Assembly: GCA_950106755.1 (NCBI GenBank)
Contig: OX467082.1
Span: forward strand, 34,596,001 to 34,660,000
Direction of reading: 5' to 3'
DNA length: 64,000 nucleotides
Source of the DNA: Climacium dendroides
Taxonomy: Eukaryota; Streptophyta; Bryopsida; Hypnales; Climaciaceae
This document shows positions 34,841 to 46,500 of this stretch, one piece after another. The translations under genes and the position numbers were made by a program. The first letter of the stretch is position 1. Each line of letters opens with the position of its first letter. The notes below the pieces were generated by a model, which worked only from the letters and a program-made list of their open reading frames with translations, had not been told where the DNA came from and made no database searches.

Positions 34841-37800
34841 ATGGTCCAGCTAGATGTCAGCGATCTACGTGGAGGATTTGACGAAGAATCCTACCACTCC
34901 TGGTATGCGGAGAAGCGGAAGGCAGATGGGCGGGAGCGCACAAGGCGTTGTAGAGCAAGAAAAGCGGATAAGGTTGAGATTGCAGTTCAAGCGGCTTTAG
35001 AAGTTTCTGAGGGAGTATCTATCACCTTGGAATGTTCTCGTGCTAGAGCAAATAGAATTAGTGCAAATATTGCTAAAAAAATGGCAGACTTTGCCTACTT
35101 TCATTTACAACATTTTGACTCAAATATACAACAGTTAACTTTTCAAAAGTTCTTTGGGAACAGCCACATTAAAAGGCTAATTCCATAATCTTTAAGTAAC
35201 TTGGATACTTTTATATTGCAAGATTCAGTCCTCTCAAGCGTAAGAGATGGTCTGAAGGATCACTTGGTGGGTGTGAAACCATCCAAAATTGTCATGGCCA
35301 AAGATATACTCTGCACATTTGCCTCGTCATCTCATGTTGGAAGTGGGAGGGGGGTGGCTAGGCTCCTAGGGGTGGACAGGAAGAACATATCAAAGGCAAG
35401 GAGTGGAAGACAAATTCTAGATGCAGGGTAGGATGCATTTTGGCTCCACCGAAGGCGAAGTATTCGAAGTAACTCGCTTGATGACAATGTCAAGCTTGCG
35501 GTACAACAGTGGTGGGCAAATGAAACTATTGTGTCCCCAAATCGCAAGGACATCATTAGCTTCCACGAAGGCCTTAGGCAGTGGATTTCACATCCTACAC
35601 ATTTTTTCCAGTGCTCACAGGTACAACACTGCAACCACTTCCAGTTCATTTGAGATTGGTCAAGGTTTGATGAGAGTGCTAGTATATTTTGGCTGCTGGT
35701 ATGGGACTTACAATAGTTCTAGACTTGTGTTCTCTTGCTTTAGGATGCTCTGCTCGTGCTGTGATAGGGCCCTGCTCATGCTTATGGTGTTGTTTGTCGT
35801 GCGTAAGGGCTGTGTGCTCGTGCTTATAGTTTTGTGGTCATATTCAAGTATGCTTGTGGTGCTAAGCTCCTGTTGAGGGTGGTATGAATGTGCTTACGGT
35901 GCTTGTGTTTGTGTCTACGGTGCTTTGGTTGTGCTGAGGTGGTATGCGGTATTTTCATCGTCCTGAGGTGGTATTTATGTGCTTACGGTGCTTGTGCTTG
36001 AGCTTGCGGTGTTGTATTTGTGCTTAGGGTGCCCTTTTCAAGGTTTTAGGTTTACTTTTGCTTTGGGTGCTTAGCACAAGCTTTGTAGTGGTTTGTGCTT
36101 GTTTTATATGGCTCTGGGTTGCTTAGGGTGGTATTCAAGTACTTTGGGTGTTCCTTGATTGTTTAGCACATGCTTCTAATGGTTTGTGTTTGCTTTATAT
36201 GGCTCTGGGTTGCTCAGGGTGGTATTCAGGTACTTTGGTTGTTCTTTGATTGCTTAGCACGTCCTTCTACTGGTTTGTGTTTGCTTTATATGACTCTCTT
36301 GAGCTTAGGGTGGTATTCAAGTACTTTGGGTGTTTCTTAGGTGCTTCTGGCGGTCCTTGGGTGCTTTAGGTGTTCCTTGGGTGCTTCTGGCTGTCATTGG
36401 GTGCTTCTGGTGTTCCTTGGGTGCTTCAGTCGTGGTCCAAATGTTGTTGGTTCTACACTTGTGGTTTCTAGTTTCTCATGTTGTTGGTTCTACACTTGTA
36501 GTTTCTAATGCAGCTAGAGTTTTATAGTGCTTTCAAGGGAAGGCACCCTAATTTGGTGTGTAGCTTGAGCTCGTTTGAGAATCTGAAGCCTTGGTGGGTA
36601 AAGCGTTTCAAAATCTAGAACACGTGTTATTGTAGATACCACCAAGAGCTTACCGAACTCATGATTGCGTTGGATATCATGCGAGTTGACAAACAGGGAG
36701 TTCATCTTGATTGTAATTGCCACTGTGATATGCTTTGTGGGGGTATAGGGTGTGGAGCTGCTGCATCTAACATGTGCAATGCTCATCGTTTGGTGTATGA
36801 GCGGTTGAGTAATTTGTGGACTTCTATATTGTGTGAGAAGCCTGAATTGTCAATGTGGCACAAGGCAGCATGTTTAAGGGGCATGTGTGCAGATTGTGGT
36901 GTGAAACTGCTTCATGTGTGCCCCTTTGAAATGACCTCTAAAAAACTGGTTAAATGGAAGACCATTGGCTACAAGGTGGTTGGGACTACAGACAAGGGAA
37001 ACCCCAAGAAGGCTGCGACAGTGGAGTACCGTGAATCTCCCCCTCGGGAGTTAATCTTGTATTTGAAATCTAAACTCCAAAGCTTTGTTTTGCACAATTA
37101 CATAGTGTCTTGGCAGGATTTTCAATTCAAGGAACTATTTGGGTCGGTTCCTCCTGATACTTTAATCTCCTGTGTAGACTTTAGTGAGAATTACACTCTA
37201 AAAGTACAGAACGAAATTCAAAGCATGCACTGGCATAATGAACAGGTGTCAATTCTGGTCCATATCACATATAGGTTGAACCCTGAATGGTGGATGGAAA
37301 ATGAAGAGCCATCCTTGTTAAAAGAGGTCCATTACTATGTTTCTAACGACAGGACACATGACTCTCTATATGTCCAGCACTCCTTCATGTTGAACTGGAA
37401 ATACATGAAGGATCAAGGGTTTGTACCTAGGAATCATATTGTTTGGTTTGATGGGTGCTCTGGGCAATTTAAATCAGCTCATGCATGGTACTTTATAAGT
37501 CGATATCCAAATTTGACTAGTTCTGTCCTGATGAGAGATGGTTGTCAAATGAGTTGGAACTATTTTGGTAGTGGCCATGAGAAAGGGGAGATAGATGGTG
37601 CAGGGACTCTTTTGAAGCGGGAGATACGGAACGAGCAACTGAAACCTGGAGGGCTGAAGTTGCAAAATGCTACGGAGATTGTTCAATTCGTGAAGGGCCA
37701 ATCTCAAAAAGTGCATGCTGGCCCTCTAGGCGCTAGGCATACAACACAAAATTTTTTTTGGGAGATTCCAAAGATGGATCCCGGATGTGTTGACCGCTCT

Positions 37801-38448
37801 GACCCTAGGCAATGCGAGAGGGTTCCAGGGAGCATGTCAAATCATTAGTGTAGATCTGTGTCTGCTAGAGACCTGACACTTGTTCAGTTTTGTGCTTTGT
37901 CATGTTTTTGTCACGTTTGCTTGAGTTATTCATCTGAGCATGCTTGCCACCAATCGGATCATGTGTAGGACTTCACCTTATATAGGTTGAAGCCCAAAGC
38001 ACCATGTCAAGTCCGGCGATTATACGACGGAGATGAGGAAGTTGAAGTTGGGAGTGGAGGCAAATTGATAGCTGATGCATTGTCTGTGGGAGACAATGTG
38101 GCCGTGTGGGCACCACTTGAAGATGAGCCCTACTGGTTGATGCTTGTGGTAAAGCCAGCGCATATTGTATAGGAAGCCTTCATTGACCTAGAGGGAAACA
38201 AATATGGACCTGGAAATGTAGTGTTTGGTGGTTTCTGGTATGAGCGGCTGCAAGAGGGTAGTCAGACCTACCTGCTTAGGAATGATAAAGAGCCTAGTTT
38301 TGTCTATAGTCATGTGGTTTTGACCACAAAATTCAGCTTACCTCCTATCAAGCACTAAATTAAGAGTAGGTTTTCTGAATTTGAGTTGCCATTGGAGGTC
38401 AAGGAGATTATAGATGAAGCCCTTCGGGATGCAGTGATGCTTGATTAG
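34841..38448 (+). pseudogene. DDE/RNase H-fold transposase-like gene with HTH and SH3/BAH-like regions
   Basis: Exon A (34841-35620) encodes a basic N-terminus, a helix-turn-helix-like GVARLLGVDRKNISKARSG and IVSPNRKDIISFHEG. Intron 35621-36513 has donor AG/GTACAA and acceptor TAATGCAG; the frame is preserved across it (260 codons upstream, phase 0). Exon B (36514-37848) has a Cys/His cluster (CNCHCDMLCGG), then candidate catalytic residues: Asp in DFSENY (37177), Asp in WFDGCSGQFKS (37450) and Glu/Asp in GHEKGEIDGAG (37588 and 37594). From 37987, sequence with VGDNVAVW, GGFWYERL and VYSHVVLT suggests an SH3/BAH-like end. In-frame stops at 35186, 35429, 36616, 38170 and 38356 argue that it is dead. 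The architecture resembles uncharacterised DDE-type genes abundant in animal genomes; the name of the superfamily is not established here. Confidence 0.7.
36072..36430 (+). repeat. Tandem repeats inside the DDE gene intron
   Basis: Three units of about 91 bp start TAGCAC at 36072, 36164 and 36255, each containing GGTTTGTG and AGGGTGGTATTCA. They are followed (36339-36430) by about five short units of 18-20 bp based on GGGTGCTTCTGGTGTTCCTT. GTGCTT-rich sequence begins already near 35740. Confidence 0.75.
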
Positions 38449-38913
38449 AGGCTTTCATTATTCTTCATGTACTTTGCCTTTATTCAAGTGATTGGGGTGT
38501 AAGCTGATATTATCTTCAATTGTGGCTTCTGTTGGTTGTTTATGTAGTGTAGGCTAGAGTAGGACAACCTTGCTACATTGGGCAGTTTGGGAGGTTTGAT
38601 TCCTTCTTGGTTGAATTTGATCAGTGGCCTCCAGTATTGTGTCACACTTAGAGTGAAGGTTATGATAGAATTGCATTCACAATTGCTAATGACGTGGGCG
38701 TTTTTCTAGGCTGCCTGTACAAGTATAAATTAGTGGGTGACAAGTTCCTCACTCACATTGTAAGTTGTTCTTTTGGTTCATTGCTTTCATTCTTCCTATG
38801 TTTGTTGATTAGTTCTATGACCGTGCGGCCTAGACTACTGTCTCCTTTTTTTCAGTGCAGTAACTCCTCATTTGTTCAGTTGTTCTGGGTTTCATTGTTA
38901 AACTAAGGTAGAA
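38449..38913. other. Spacer between DDE gene and the 163-aa ORF
   Basis: No domain was recognised. A CAG acceptor-like site occurs near 38860 (TTTTTTTCAGTGCAG), 50 bases above the next ORF. This leaves open that the ORF is a further exon of the same gene. Confidence 0.4.
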
Positions 38914-39405
38914 ATGTCTAGCCTTCCACAGTTCAAAGGTGCCCTCCGTGATTACCTGGAACTAGTCAATGACTTAGTGGATCGGAGTAAGGGGAAGCTA
39001 CTTTTCTTTTTACAAGATGAAGTAAGGTCTCTTTTGCATAGGGGTCCCGGAGAGGTGCTACAATGGACAAGAGAAGCAAATCAAGAATTCAAGTGGATGG
39101 AAGGATGCACTAAGATTTATTACGAGGACATGGTCACTGAGATGATGTTTGGCATGGAGTACTGTCCAGCAGACGGTTATTGGTGGCGCGCCGATTATGG
39201 TCCAAGCGAGGATGAAATGACGACTATGAATTTTTCTGTGCAGGTTGGACGTGACAAAGGACAGCCGGAAAGAACCTACACGCAACACGCCATAAAACCC
39301 TCACCAGCGGATTGTGAACCTACACGCAACACGCGGTCCTTTGAGTTCGATACAAATTGGGGCAATGATGAAGATTATTCCCCCTCAAGTCATGGCCCGT
39401 CTTAG
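38914..39405 (+). CDS. Unknown 163-aa ORF downstream of the DDE gene
   Basis: An uninterrupted frame runs from ATG 38914 to TAG 39403. It is not recognised. It is soluble-looking and rich in Asp, Glu, Trp and Tyr, with an aromatic patch DGYWWRADYG and an acidic end (NWGNDEDYSPSSHGPS). The C-terminal part includes a 19-bp direct repeat (GAACCTACACGCAACACGC twice, about 45 bases apart), so part of the tail was duplicated. It could be a second product of the DDE element, its last exon, or a host gene fragment. Composition argues against random sequence. Confidence 0.45.
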   Translation: MSSLPQFKGALRDYLELVNDLVDRSKGKLLFFLQDEVRSLLHRGPGEVLQWTREANQEFKWMEGCTKIYYEDMVTEMMFGMEYCPADGYWWRADYGPSEDEMTTMNFSVQVGRDKGQPERTYTQHAIKPSPADCEPTRNTRSFEFDTNWGNDEDYSPSSHGPS

Positions 39406-40090
39406 TCTTCTTGCAGTGTTCGTGACATGATATGCGCGTTCTAGAACTTGGGGTGTTTTTACTTAGTTGCTTTATGGAGCAACTTGAGCCTCCTGTGTTC
39501 ATGATGTACATCCAATATCTGCAAATAAATCCAGAACAACTTCAACAGCAACTATCTGCGCGCCTTGACGGATGGAACATAATGCCTACCTACAAATTGC
39601 TTGAAAATCAGTCATTACATACAACAATCGTAATGATGCAAAGCAATACACCATAATGATGCAATAACAATGCGATTAACGTGTGAACCCATGAAACAAC
39701 GATAACCGCATGATAACTATTGCCAAACTATAGGGTTTAAACTTTGTGATGCATGTCTGCTATGGGCAAGCTTCATAGCCTAGGGCCCAGCCACTCCTTG
39801 TGTCAACTACCCCTGGCATCTTGCCATAGGGATGCTTTCAACCTTATTGGTAGACCTTAGTACTGGTGTTCATCCCCTCTTCGCTTAGCCTTCAGGCAAG
39901 GTTGTGTTGTACTCTGTATTATTTTGTTGTTGCTGAATAAAATTTCAATGCGTGCCAAAAATAAAATAAAATAATTAAAAACAACATATCTATCAAGATT
40001 CTTTTTTTTCCAAACCAAAATAAACAAATTTAAAAAATAATATTCTAAAAATCCCAACACACGGAGCATATTTGTAGAAAATTATTGTTT
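39406..40090. other. Spacer with AATAAA-like tail sequence
   Basis: No gene was recognised. The stretch 39700-39960 ends in TTGCTGAATAAAATTTC and an A-rich run, reminiscent of a poly(A) or LINE 3' end but without any coding support. Confidence 0.35.
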
Positions 40091-41372
40091 AAGGTAGAAA
40101 CACCCAAAACCACACTTGTTCCTATTCTTTGTTCTTAGACTCACCCAATTATGTCCCTAGACTTTGATGAATGTGTCCTCCACATGTTTAACATTGATTG
40201 GTCAATATATTCGAAGGACACATATTTGATTGTGATTTTCCAGACAGCTTGCAGGGTTTAATTTTTTAGGCACCTACTAGCGGTTGGTCCTTGCTATGCT
40301 ACGCATTCACCATTAGAATTTCATCAAAAATTTTATGTATTAGATAGAATACAAAGCAAGAATTTCAATAAATCTTCAGATAAAAATTACTAAAATCTTC
40401 ATATAATTTTTTTTATAAATAAGCATATATTGAAATAAACATTAGAAATTTAATGAATAATGAATGAAATACATGCAATGATGAATATGGTAAAAGATAC
40501 ACATACATTAGAATGAATTAGAAATTTGATTCAATTGTTACAAACAATGGCAACCCAAATAAAAGAATTTAAAGAAAAAAATTATAAATTTCAAAAGCTT
40601 CGTGAACAATTTAATTGTTGTAAAATCCAAAATCAATTCAATCTAATAAATTTCTCAAATTATTTAGTAGTAGCAATAGAAATTTGAAATCAGAAGCTCA
40701 AAGCTCACAAAAGCACAAAATCGTAAAAAATGCAAAAGAAGTATAAAGCCAAGAAAAGCAATGGAATTGTTACCTTTATAATATCACCATATTGATCCTC
40801 TTTAATATCACCTCAATTGCAACGACTATATGACTTCTATAATATCATCCTTTGTAAAAAGTGATATTACAGAGGCGATTGTGAACTGCTATTTTATTTC
40901 AATAATATCACATTGTATGAGAATATGATTTCTATGTATGCATGATTGAAAATATTTTTATAGGATAATTAAAATAATTATTTTAAAGACTTATCGAAAT
41001 CATTATCATACATTCTATTCAAATATATCAAAATTTTACTAATATGTGATACAATGAATGCGTAGCATAGCAAGCACAAGTCCCTAGTATTAATGGTAGC
41101 ATTTGTGATATTACAAATGGACTTATGATTTTAGTAGTATGATGGGAATGGGATAGTTTCAATGGCCTAGGCAACCAACACTTTGAAAAATCATAGCAAT
41201 TACATATAATGTCCGAAAAATCTAAATTTTTTTTAACATTCATGATTTTCACTTGCTTATACTACAAAATATTATTTTTAGAAAAATATGCCTCCAACTA
41301 TGCTGAATGCGGTTTTGTGTGTTTCTACCTTATTGAACCCAAAACCGTGACGGTTTTGGGTGTTTCTACCTT
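40091..41372. mobile_element. Possible non-autonomous DNA element with 21-bp exact inverted ends
   Basis: Positions 40091-40111 read AAGGTAGAAACACCCAAAACC, and 41352-41372 is its exact reverse complement. A second, slightly diverged right-end copy lies at 41311-41331, separated by a small palindrome CCCAAAACCGTGACGGTTTTGGG-like block. The interior is AT-rich and non-coding. No clean target duplication was found, so this remains a candidate. Confidence 0.4.
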
Positions 41373-41398
41373 ATTGAAGTTTCATCCTAGGACTTTTC

Positions 41399-41812
41399 AA
41401 ATGATGTCCCAGCAAAGCAATAATATCCGGCGTTCCCGTTCAAAGTACTCACTGTAGCAAAAAGAGCTCAACAGAGAGTATCGTCCTGCCCAACGCATCT
41501 AAAGAAATTACGAAGGCTGCTTCTCAGTTGGCATCAAAACTGGATATGATACCTGCAACTTCAAAGACATGCAGGATATCAGAAGTGAACGATGATACGA
41601 AGGAAGCTTTTGTGGGGTTATCAAAGTCGGCCGTGACCAAAGCAGTGACGATAGTCGTAAACTACTGGACTCAAATCTTGAACGCCATTGAACGCCATTG
41701 CAAACTCTGCGGAGCCAAGGAATCAATCTTCACATATATAATTACAAGTAAATCTCAAAAATTCTACACAGTATGTAGACTAAAATGTGATCCGAATGGC
41801 GAAGATGGGTGA
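41399..41812 (+). CDS. Unsupported open frame, about 137 codons, unknown
   Basis: The frame is open from about 41399 to a stop at 41810 but has no clear start Met near its beginning; the first internal Met is in SKLDMIPA. Composition is protein-like (helical, Ala/Ser/Lys-rich, with KLCGAKES), and I do not recognise it. It may be an exon or a pseudogene fragment. It converges on the ClpR4-like pseudogene. Confidence 0.25.
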
Positions 41813-41914
41813 CGCCTAGATTGTGTTACAATTACACTAGTATAACCTCAACGGATCCATAGAAGGAAGTCAGGCAACTTTGGCTTTCCATCATGTGAAT
41901 TGGATATCAACTGA

Positions 41915-42540
41915 TCAGATCAGCTGCGCTTTCTTCAAATCCGAAGCGATACTTCGCTTCTCGTCTCCTTCTGCATACAAAATTTTGTCAGTGAGGCCAT
42001 AATTCACAGCCTCATCCGGTTCGAAGTACTTAGGCCTCCGAATATCCTCGGTGATCTTCTCTCCGCAGAGTGCCCCGTGTGTCGTGAGATCAAATTCACA
42101 AGCTCCTCCTTCACATTCCGCACTTCCTTTCGAGCAATGTCAATATCCGTAGCTTGCCCTCGGAACTGCGCAATCGGCTGCTTGAGCATGAGGGTGGCCG
42201 AAGGCAAACAAGCACGGTTGCCCTTGGACCCCGCTGCAAGCAGAAGCGCTGCTTCCCTCCACGCATTCCCTACAGAGTGTAAAAACCGGTGGCTTCACGT
42301 GCCGCAAGGTGTCGTAGATGGCGAAAGCCTCCGTCTCGTATCCCAGCTCCTCCCCGTCCTTGGTGGTGCCCGTGGAGTTGATGTACATGTAAATAGACTT
42401 CTCTGCATCCTCATACTGGAGGTACAGAGGCTCCGCCATGGTGAGCTCGCTGTTGACGAGCGTCGCCTCGTTGGAAGGGGATCACATTGGTGACGACGGT
42501 GGCCATGACGCCGTTCTTCGTCCTCCCGAGACTATACAAC
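41915..42540 (-). pseudogene. CLPR4: ClpR4-like plastid Clp protease subunit, frameshifted
   Basis: ClpR subunits are non-catalytic parts of the plastid ClpPR core. From 42540 downward the minus strand shows LGRTKNGVMATVVTN, then YLQYEDAEKSIYMYINSTG, TKDGEELGYETEAFAIYD, then KQPIAQFRGQATDIDIARK, DIRRPKYF and a C-terminal SDLKKAQLI before TGA at 41915-41917. This follows plant ClpR4 through its C-terminal two-thirds. At least three 1-2 base indels (near 42510, 42275 and 42090) shift the frame. No introns interrupt the matching region and the N-terminus is absent, so it may be a truncated processed copy. No poly(A) tract was found. Confidence 0.75.
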
Positions 42541-42585
42541 AGGCGACAAAATTATGAGTTCACAATCACAATTTAAAAAATCCCA

Positions 42586-43190
42586 TTACCGAGACAAGAA
42601 TATGAGGGCCATCAAGAACGTCAGATCCTCCAGGAGATTTGCAGCTGATTCAAACCCTAAACGAGCCCAGAATTGATAAGAAAACCTCCAAAAGGGTTTC
42701 CAATTCATCGAAGCAATTGGTACCAGTGACGAAACCACGAGTGCACAAAGAGCTCCATAATTTTCCCATCACTGAAACAAAACACGCGACGATGTCAAAT
42801 CCTCCATGAAATTTGCAGCTAATCCAAACCCCAAACGAACCAGAATTTGATAAGAAATCCTCCAAATGGGTTTCAAATTCAGCAAAGCAAATGGTGCAAC
42901 AGAAGGCTGACACTGTAATTCGACACTGAACAACAGACAAAATTACGAATTCACCAAAAGCTCCACAATTGAAATGTGAAAAATTTCCCACCACCGAGAC
43001 AAGAATATGAGTCCCATCAACGACATCTCATGCTCCAGGAGAATTGCAGCTGATTCAATCCCTTAATGGATTCAAACCCAGCATTGATATAAAATAAAAC
43101 TCCTAAAGGATTTCCAATTCAAATGGTGCGACACAACGGAAACTCTGTATCGGTAATCCCAAAACAATCAATGCAACAATTCAGCAATTC
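42586..43190. repeat. Three diverged ~200-bp repeats beside the ClpR4-like pseudogene
   Basis: Units begin near 42586, 42770 and 42992 with ACCGAGACAAGAATATGAG-like sequence, followed by TCCTCCAGGAGA.TTGCAGCTGATTCAA and TCCAAAAGGGTTTCCAATTCA-like blocks. The middle unit is the most diverged. The minus-strand frame at 42650-42994 merely reads through two units. Confidence 0.65.
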
Positions 43191-43509
43191 CACAGACAGA
43201 CGGCGAACCTGCGTCCAGTGTTCTGGATATTTTTGAGCTTTACCAGCTCTTTTCCTGTCAAAAACCACTCGGAACCAGGGTGTTTTTTTCATTTTCTACT
43301 AGTATGAAGTGCCATAGTGGCGATATTAAATGTAATAGTATAATTTTATTTTCATCCACAATTTGGTGATTTCATCCAAGTTTTTTTAACTTGAAGTTTT
43401 TTAGCAATTTACAAGGGTTTTTTTCATGTTTATTTTCTATAGGCGTGGTGCCAGGCCAAAAAATTTGGTGCAATTTTGCATCAAATCACCAGAAAAAAAA
43501 CATTGCTTA

Positions 43510-46500
43510 GAATTGCTAGTTCGCTCAAGGAAACAATTTTTAATTTTTAATTTTTTTTAATTTTTTTAAGAATCTAAGCATAGTATCTTATACTATACTT
43601 GTTTGAGATCATGTGGTAAAAATTTCATGAAGTTTGACCATACAGATTGAAAGATGTTAGCATTCAAATTTTTTTTAATTTTTTTTTAACAACTAGCTTG
43701 CAATTTCAAATGACTTTGACCACCATTTGTAAATTTTTTTTGCACTATGGACTTTGAATTTAAATTTTTTGTGTTGAAGAATTGACTTGATAGTTTAATA
43801 TTTTTTTTTTTTTTTATTTTTTTTTTTAAAAACACTTGATTTTCATTCTTTAAGAAATTGTTAAGTAGAAGTAGGTCGAAGATTGAAAGAAAAACTAAAT
43901 CATTAGTAGCTCTAAGATGGGATTACACAATAACCTCAATGGTGAGATTGTTTTAGTAAGTAAATTTAACCTTTTCAAACATTTTTTGGGGGAAAATTGT
44001 GAAAAATTGCATTCAGAAATGAATCCTATAAGTTATTTTTTCAAAAAGATGTTGTGTTTGCCAAAAAAATAAGATTGTTCATAACTTTCACATCACTAAT
44101 TCAAATGGAATGAATCAAGGCTTCACATGTAAACAAAAATATGATCTATAAGGGAAAAACAAATTTAATTTAATTTTAAGTTTTTGTGGATTTATTTTTT
44201 TGCACGCCAACTAAAAATTTGGGCTTTTGTTGTATAACTTTTGTTCCCAGGCACCAAATGAATTGGAATTAAAATTATACTTCCACAATTGAAAGTTAAT
44301 AAGTGTTCTAGCTTATGAGAAAGTTTCAAAAATTTTAACTAAAAATTAAGTTCATAGGAACATGCCCCAAATCCATTTTGTCCTTTGAGGAACAATGGGG
44401 CTTTAGGGATTAATTCCTATATTGAACCATTCAGTTTTCAAATACTATATCCAATTAGTTTCCTTAATTTTTAAATTCTAAAAATATATTTTTCCACCAG
44501 TTCTTTGTGGATGTTTTCTAATTGCAACTAGTTTCTATATTAAACTAGTCTCTATATTGAACCAATTTTTGAAGTATCAAGTTGAGTTATTTTTTCTATT
44601 TTAAAAATTTTGAATAGAAATTTTATAGATTTTTTCACTAATTCTTTGCCGATGATTTTGCAACTAGATTTTTTCCCATTTCCATTGGCTAATTTTGAAC
44701 TAGCCATCAGTTTCTCCCAAACACTAGTTGAGATTCAGTGGAAGCTATCCTCTATTCAATTAAAGGTTTTTGACGGTAGGCATGTAGGCAAACTTATGGG
44801 CACCTCAGTTGCCCACATGTTTGCCTAAATGACCCTTGATGGAAACAAATCTATCACAAAGCCTAAAATTTACTTCATCCAAGGTAGAAAGATGGATAAC
44901 CGTTCAATGATGCATATTGATAGGGTCAAAATTACAATCATGGGTTATTGTTTTTGTTTACAAGCAAACCATAATCTTCTTCCAAAAAATGCTTTTTGAA
45001 AAAATTCTTTTTCCTTATTTTCTTTGAAAATTTTCATAGTCAAGACTTAAAGAAACCATAATTTAGAATAAACAAGACCTATCACCAAAGTACTTTGCTA
45101 GAGATGATCCATTTTTTGACCAAATAGATGCATTTTTCATTTCTACAGTAATCTTGAAAGTCATCAATCATTGTATAGTTGTTAGACTTGCATTGACCCT
45201 ATGCTTGGTTGTAGGATGTTCCCCATTGAGTTGTATTTTATACAATGAAATGAATTTTGCTTTTACCTATTAAAAGAAATCCATTGGTGACATTTTGGCC
45301 TTATCATCTTTTTAGGGTTATACTGTGAATCTTATTGGTGCATGTCTGAAGGGCCTTCTAAGATACCTAAAATCATTCATTGAAGGCTCTATTACTTTAC
45401 AACCATGCATTGCTATGTGTAAAATTGCAGACATTCCACAAATATAGTTTAAACTCATATATATAATACTTCACTTGAAGCCTTTTTGACATACAATAGG
45501 TAGAGTGAATCATGATAAGTTACCTCATATTAGTGATGGATGGTTCATTTTTCACCCTCAAATCCTAAATGTCCAATTGACTATTTCATGGTCACTATCC
45601 AACTTCAATGGTTGCTCAAATCTTACAAAAAAAGATTTTGAAATTTCATATTTTTCTCATGCAGTTTCTCAAGTTATCTTTTATATTACCAAAAAAGCTT
45701 TTGATTTAGACAAAAACACCACCTTGGATGATTTTTTAAAGTCACACACTCCAAGAAATTCTCCTTGCAAATTGTTTTGAGAAAGACACCTAGCCAATGA
45801 GAGGCCATATGAAGGGAAAAAAATGCGAGGGGGCCAAGGAGGCAAGGAGACAATAGATTCACTATTAGTTGGAGCATGTAGTAAATAGGCACAATCAAGT
45901 AAACTTCTTTGTAAAAGTGGCCCGTTTTATAAGTTTTATCAAGACCCATAGGTTCATTAGGGGATAATCCCTTAAAATTTGATGACCCCTCTTGGTCCTT
46001 ATATTTATTTTTATTTGATTGAAATAAAAACGCAAAAACCTAGCAAGTTTGGTTTCTACTCCAATTTGGACCAAATTTGGATACATTTTATTTTGATTAA
46101 TGATGTGAAAACTATGAAAAGTCTTCTTTTTCTAAGAAATGAGGGTACTTTTCTAAAGCAATAATATACATGATTTGTTTTTACAATTTTCAAAAAATAA
46201 AAATGTCCATACGCTTTTGATTGTTTGCTACAATTATCTTAAAGTTAGAATAGATATCTTTTCAGCATATTTAAAAAATATTGTATTTGTATGGTAGATT
46301 TGATACAAGATCATTTTAAAAATAGATGCCTATTTTTATAATATTATAATTTAAAAAAATATATTTGACAAAACATCTTTCAATTTTTATTTATTTTGAA
46401 CACGCATTGAACCTTATTTTGAGTGAAATAAATAATTCAACAAAGGTATGCAAAATCCTATCTTTCTCTTATAATAAATGGAGTTATGGTATTAATGATT

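Noticed and set aside
39700..39975. LINE 3' end with AATAAA and A-rich tail
   Set aside because: No reverse transcriptase or endonuclease motif upstream and no flanking duplication.
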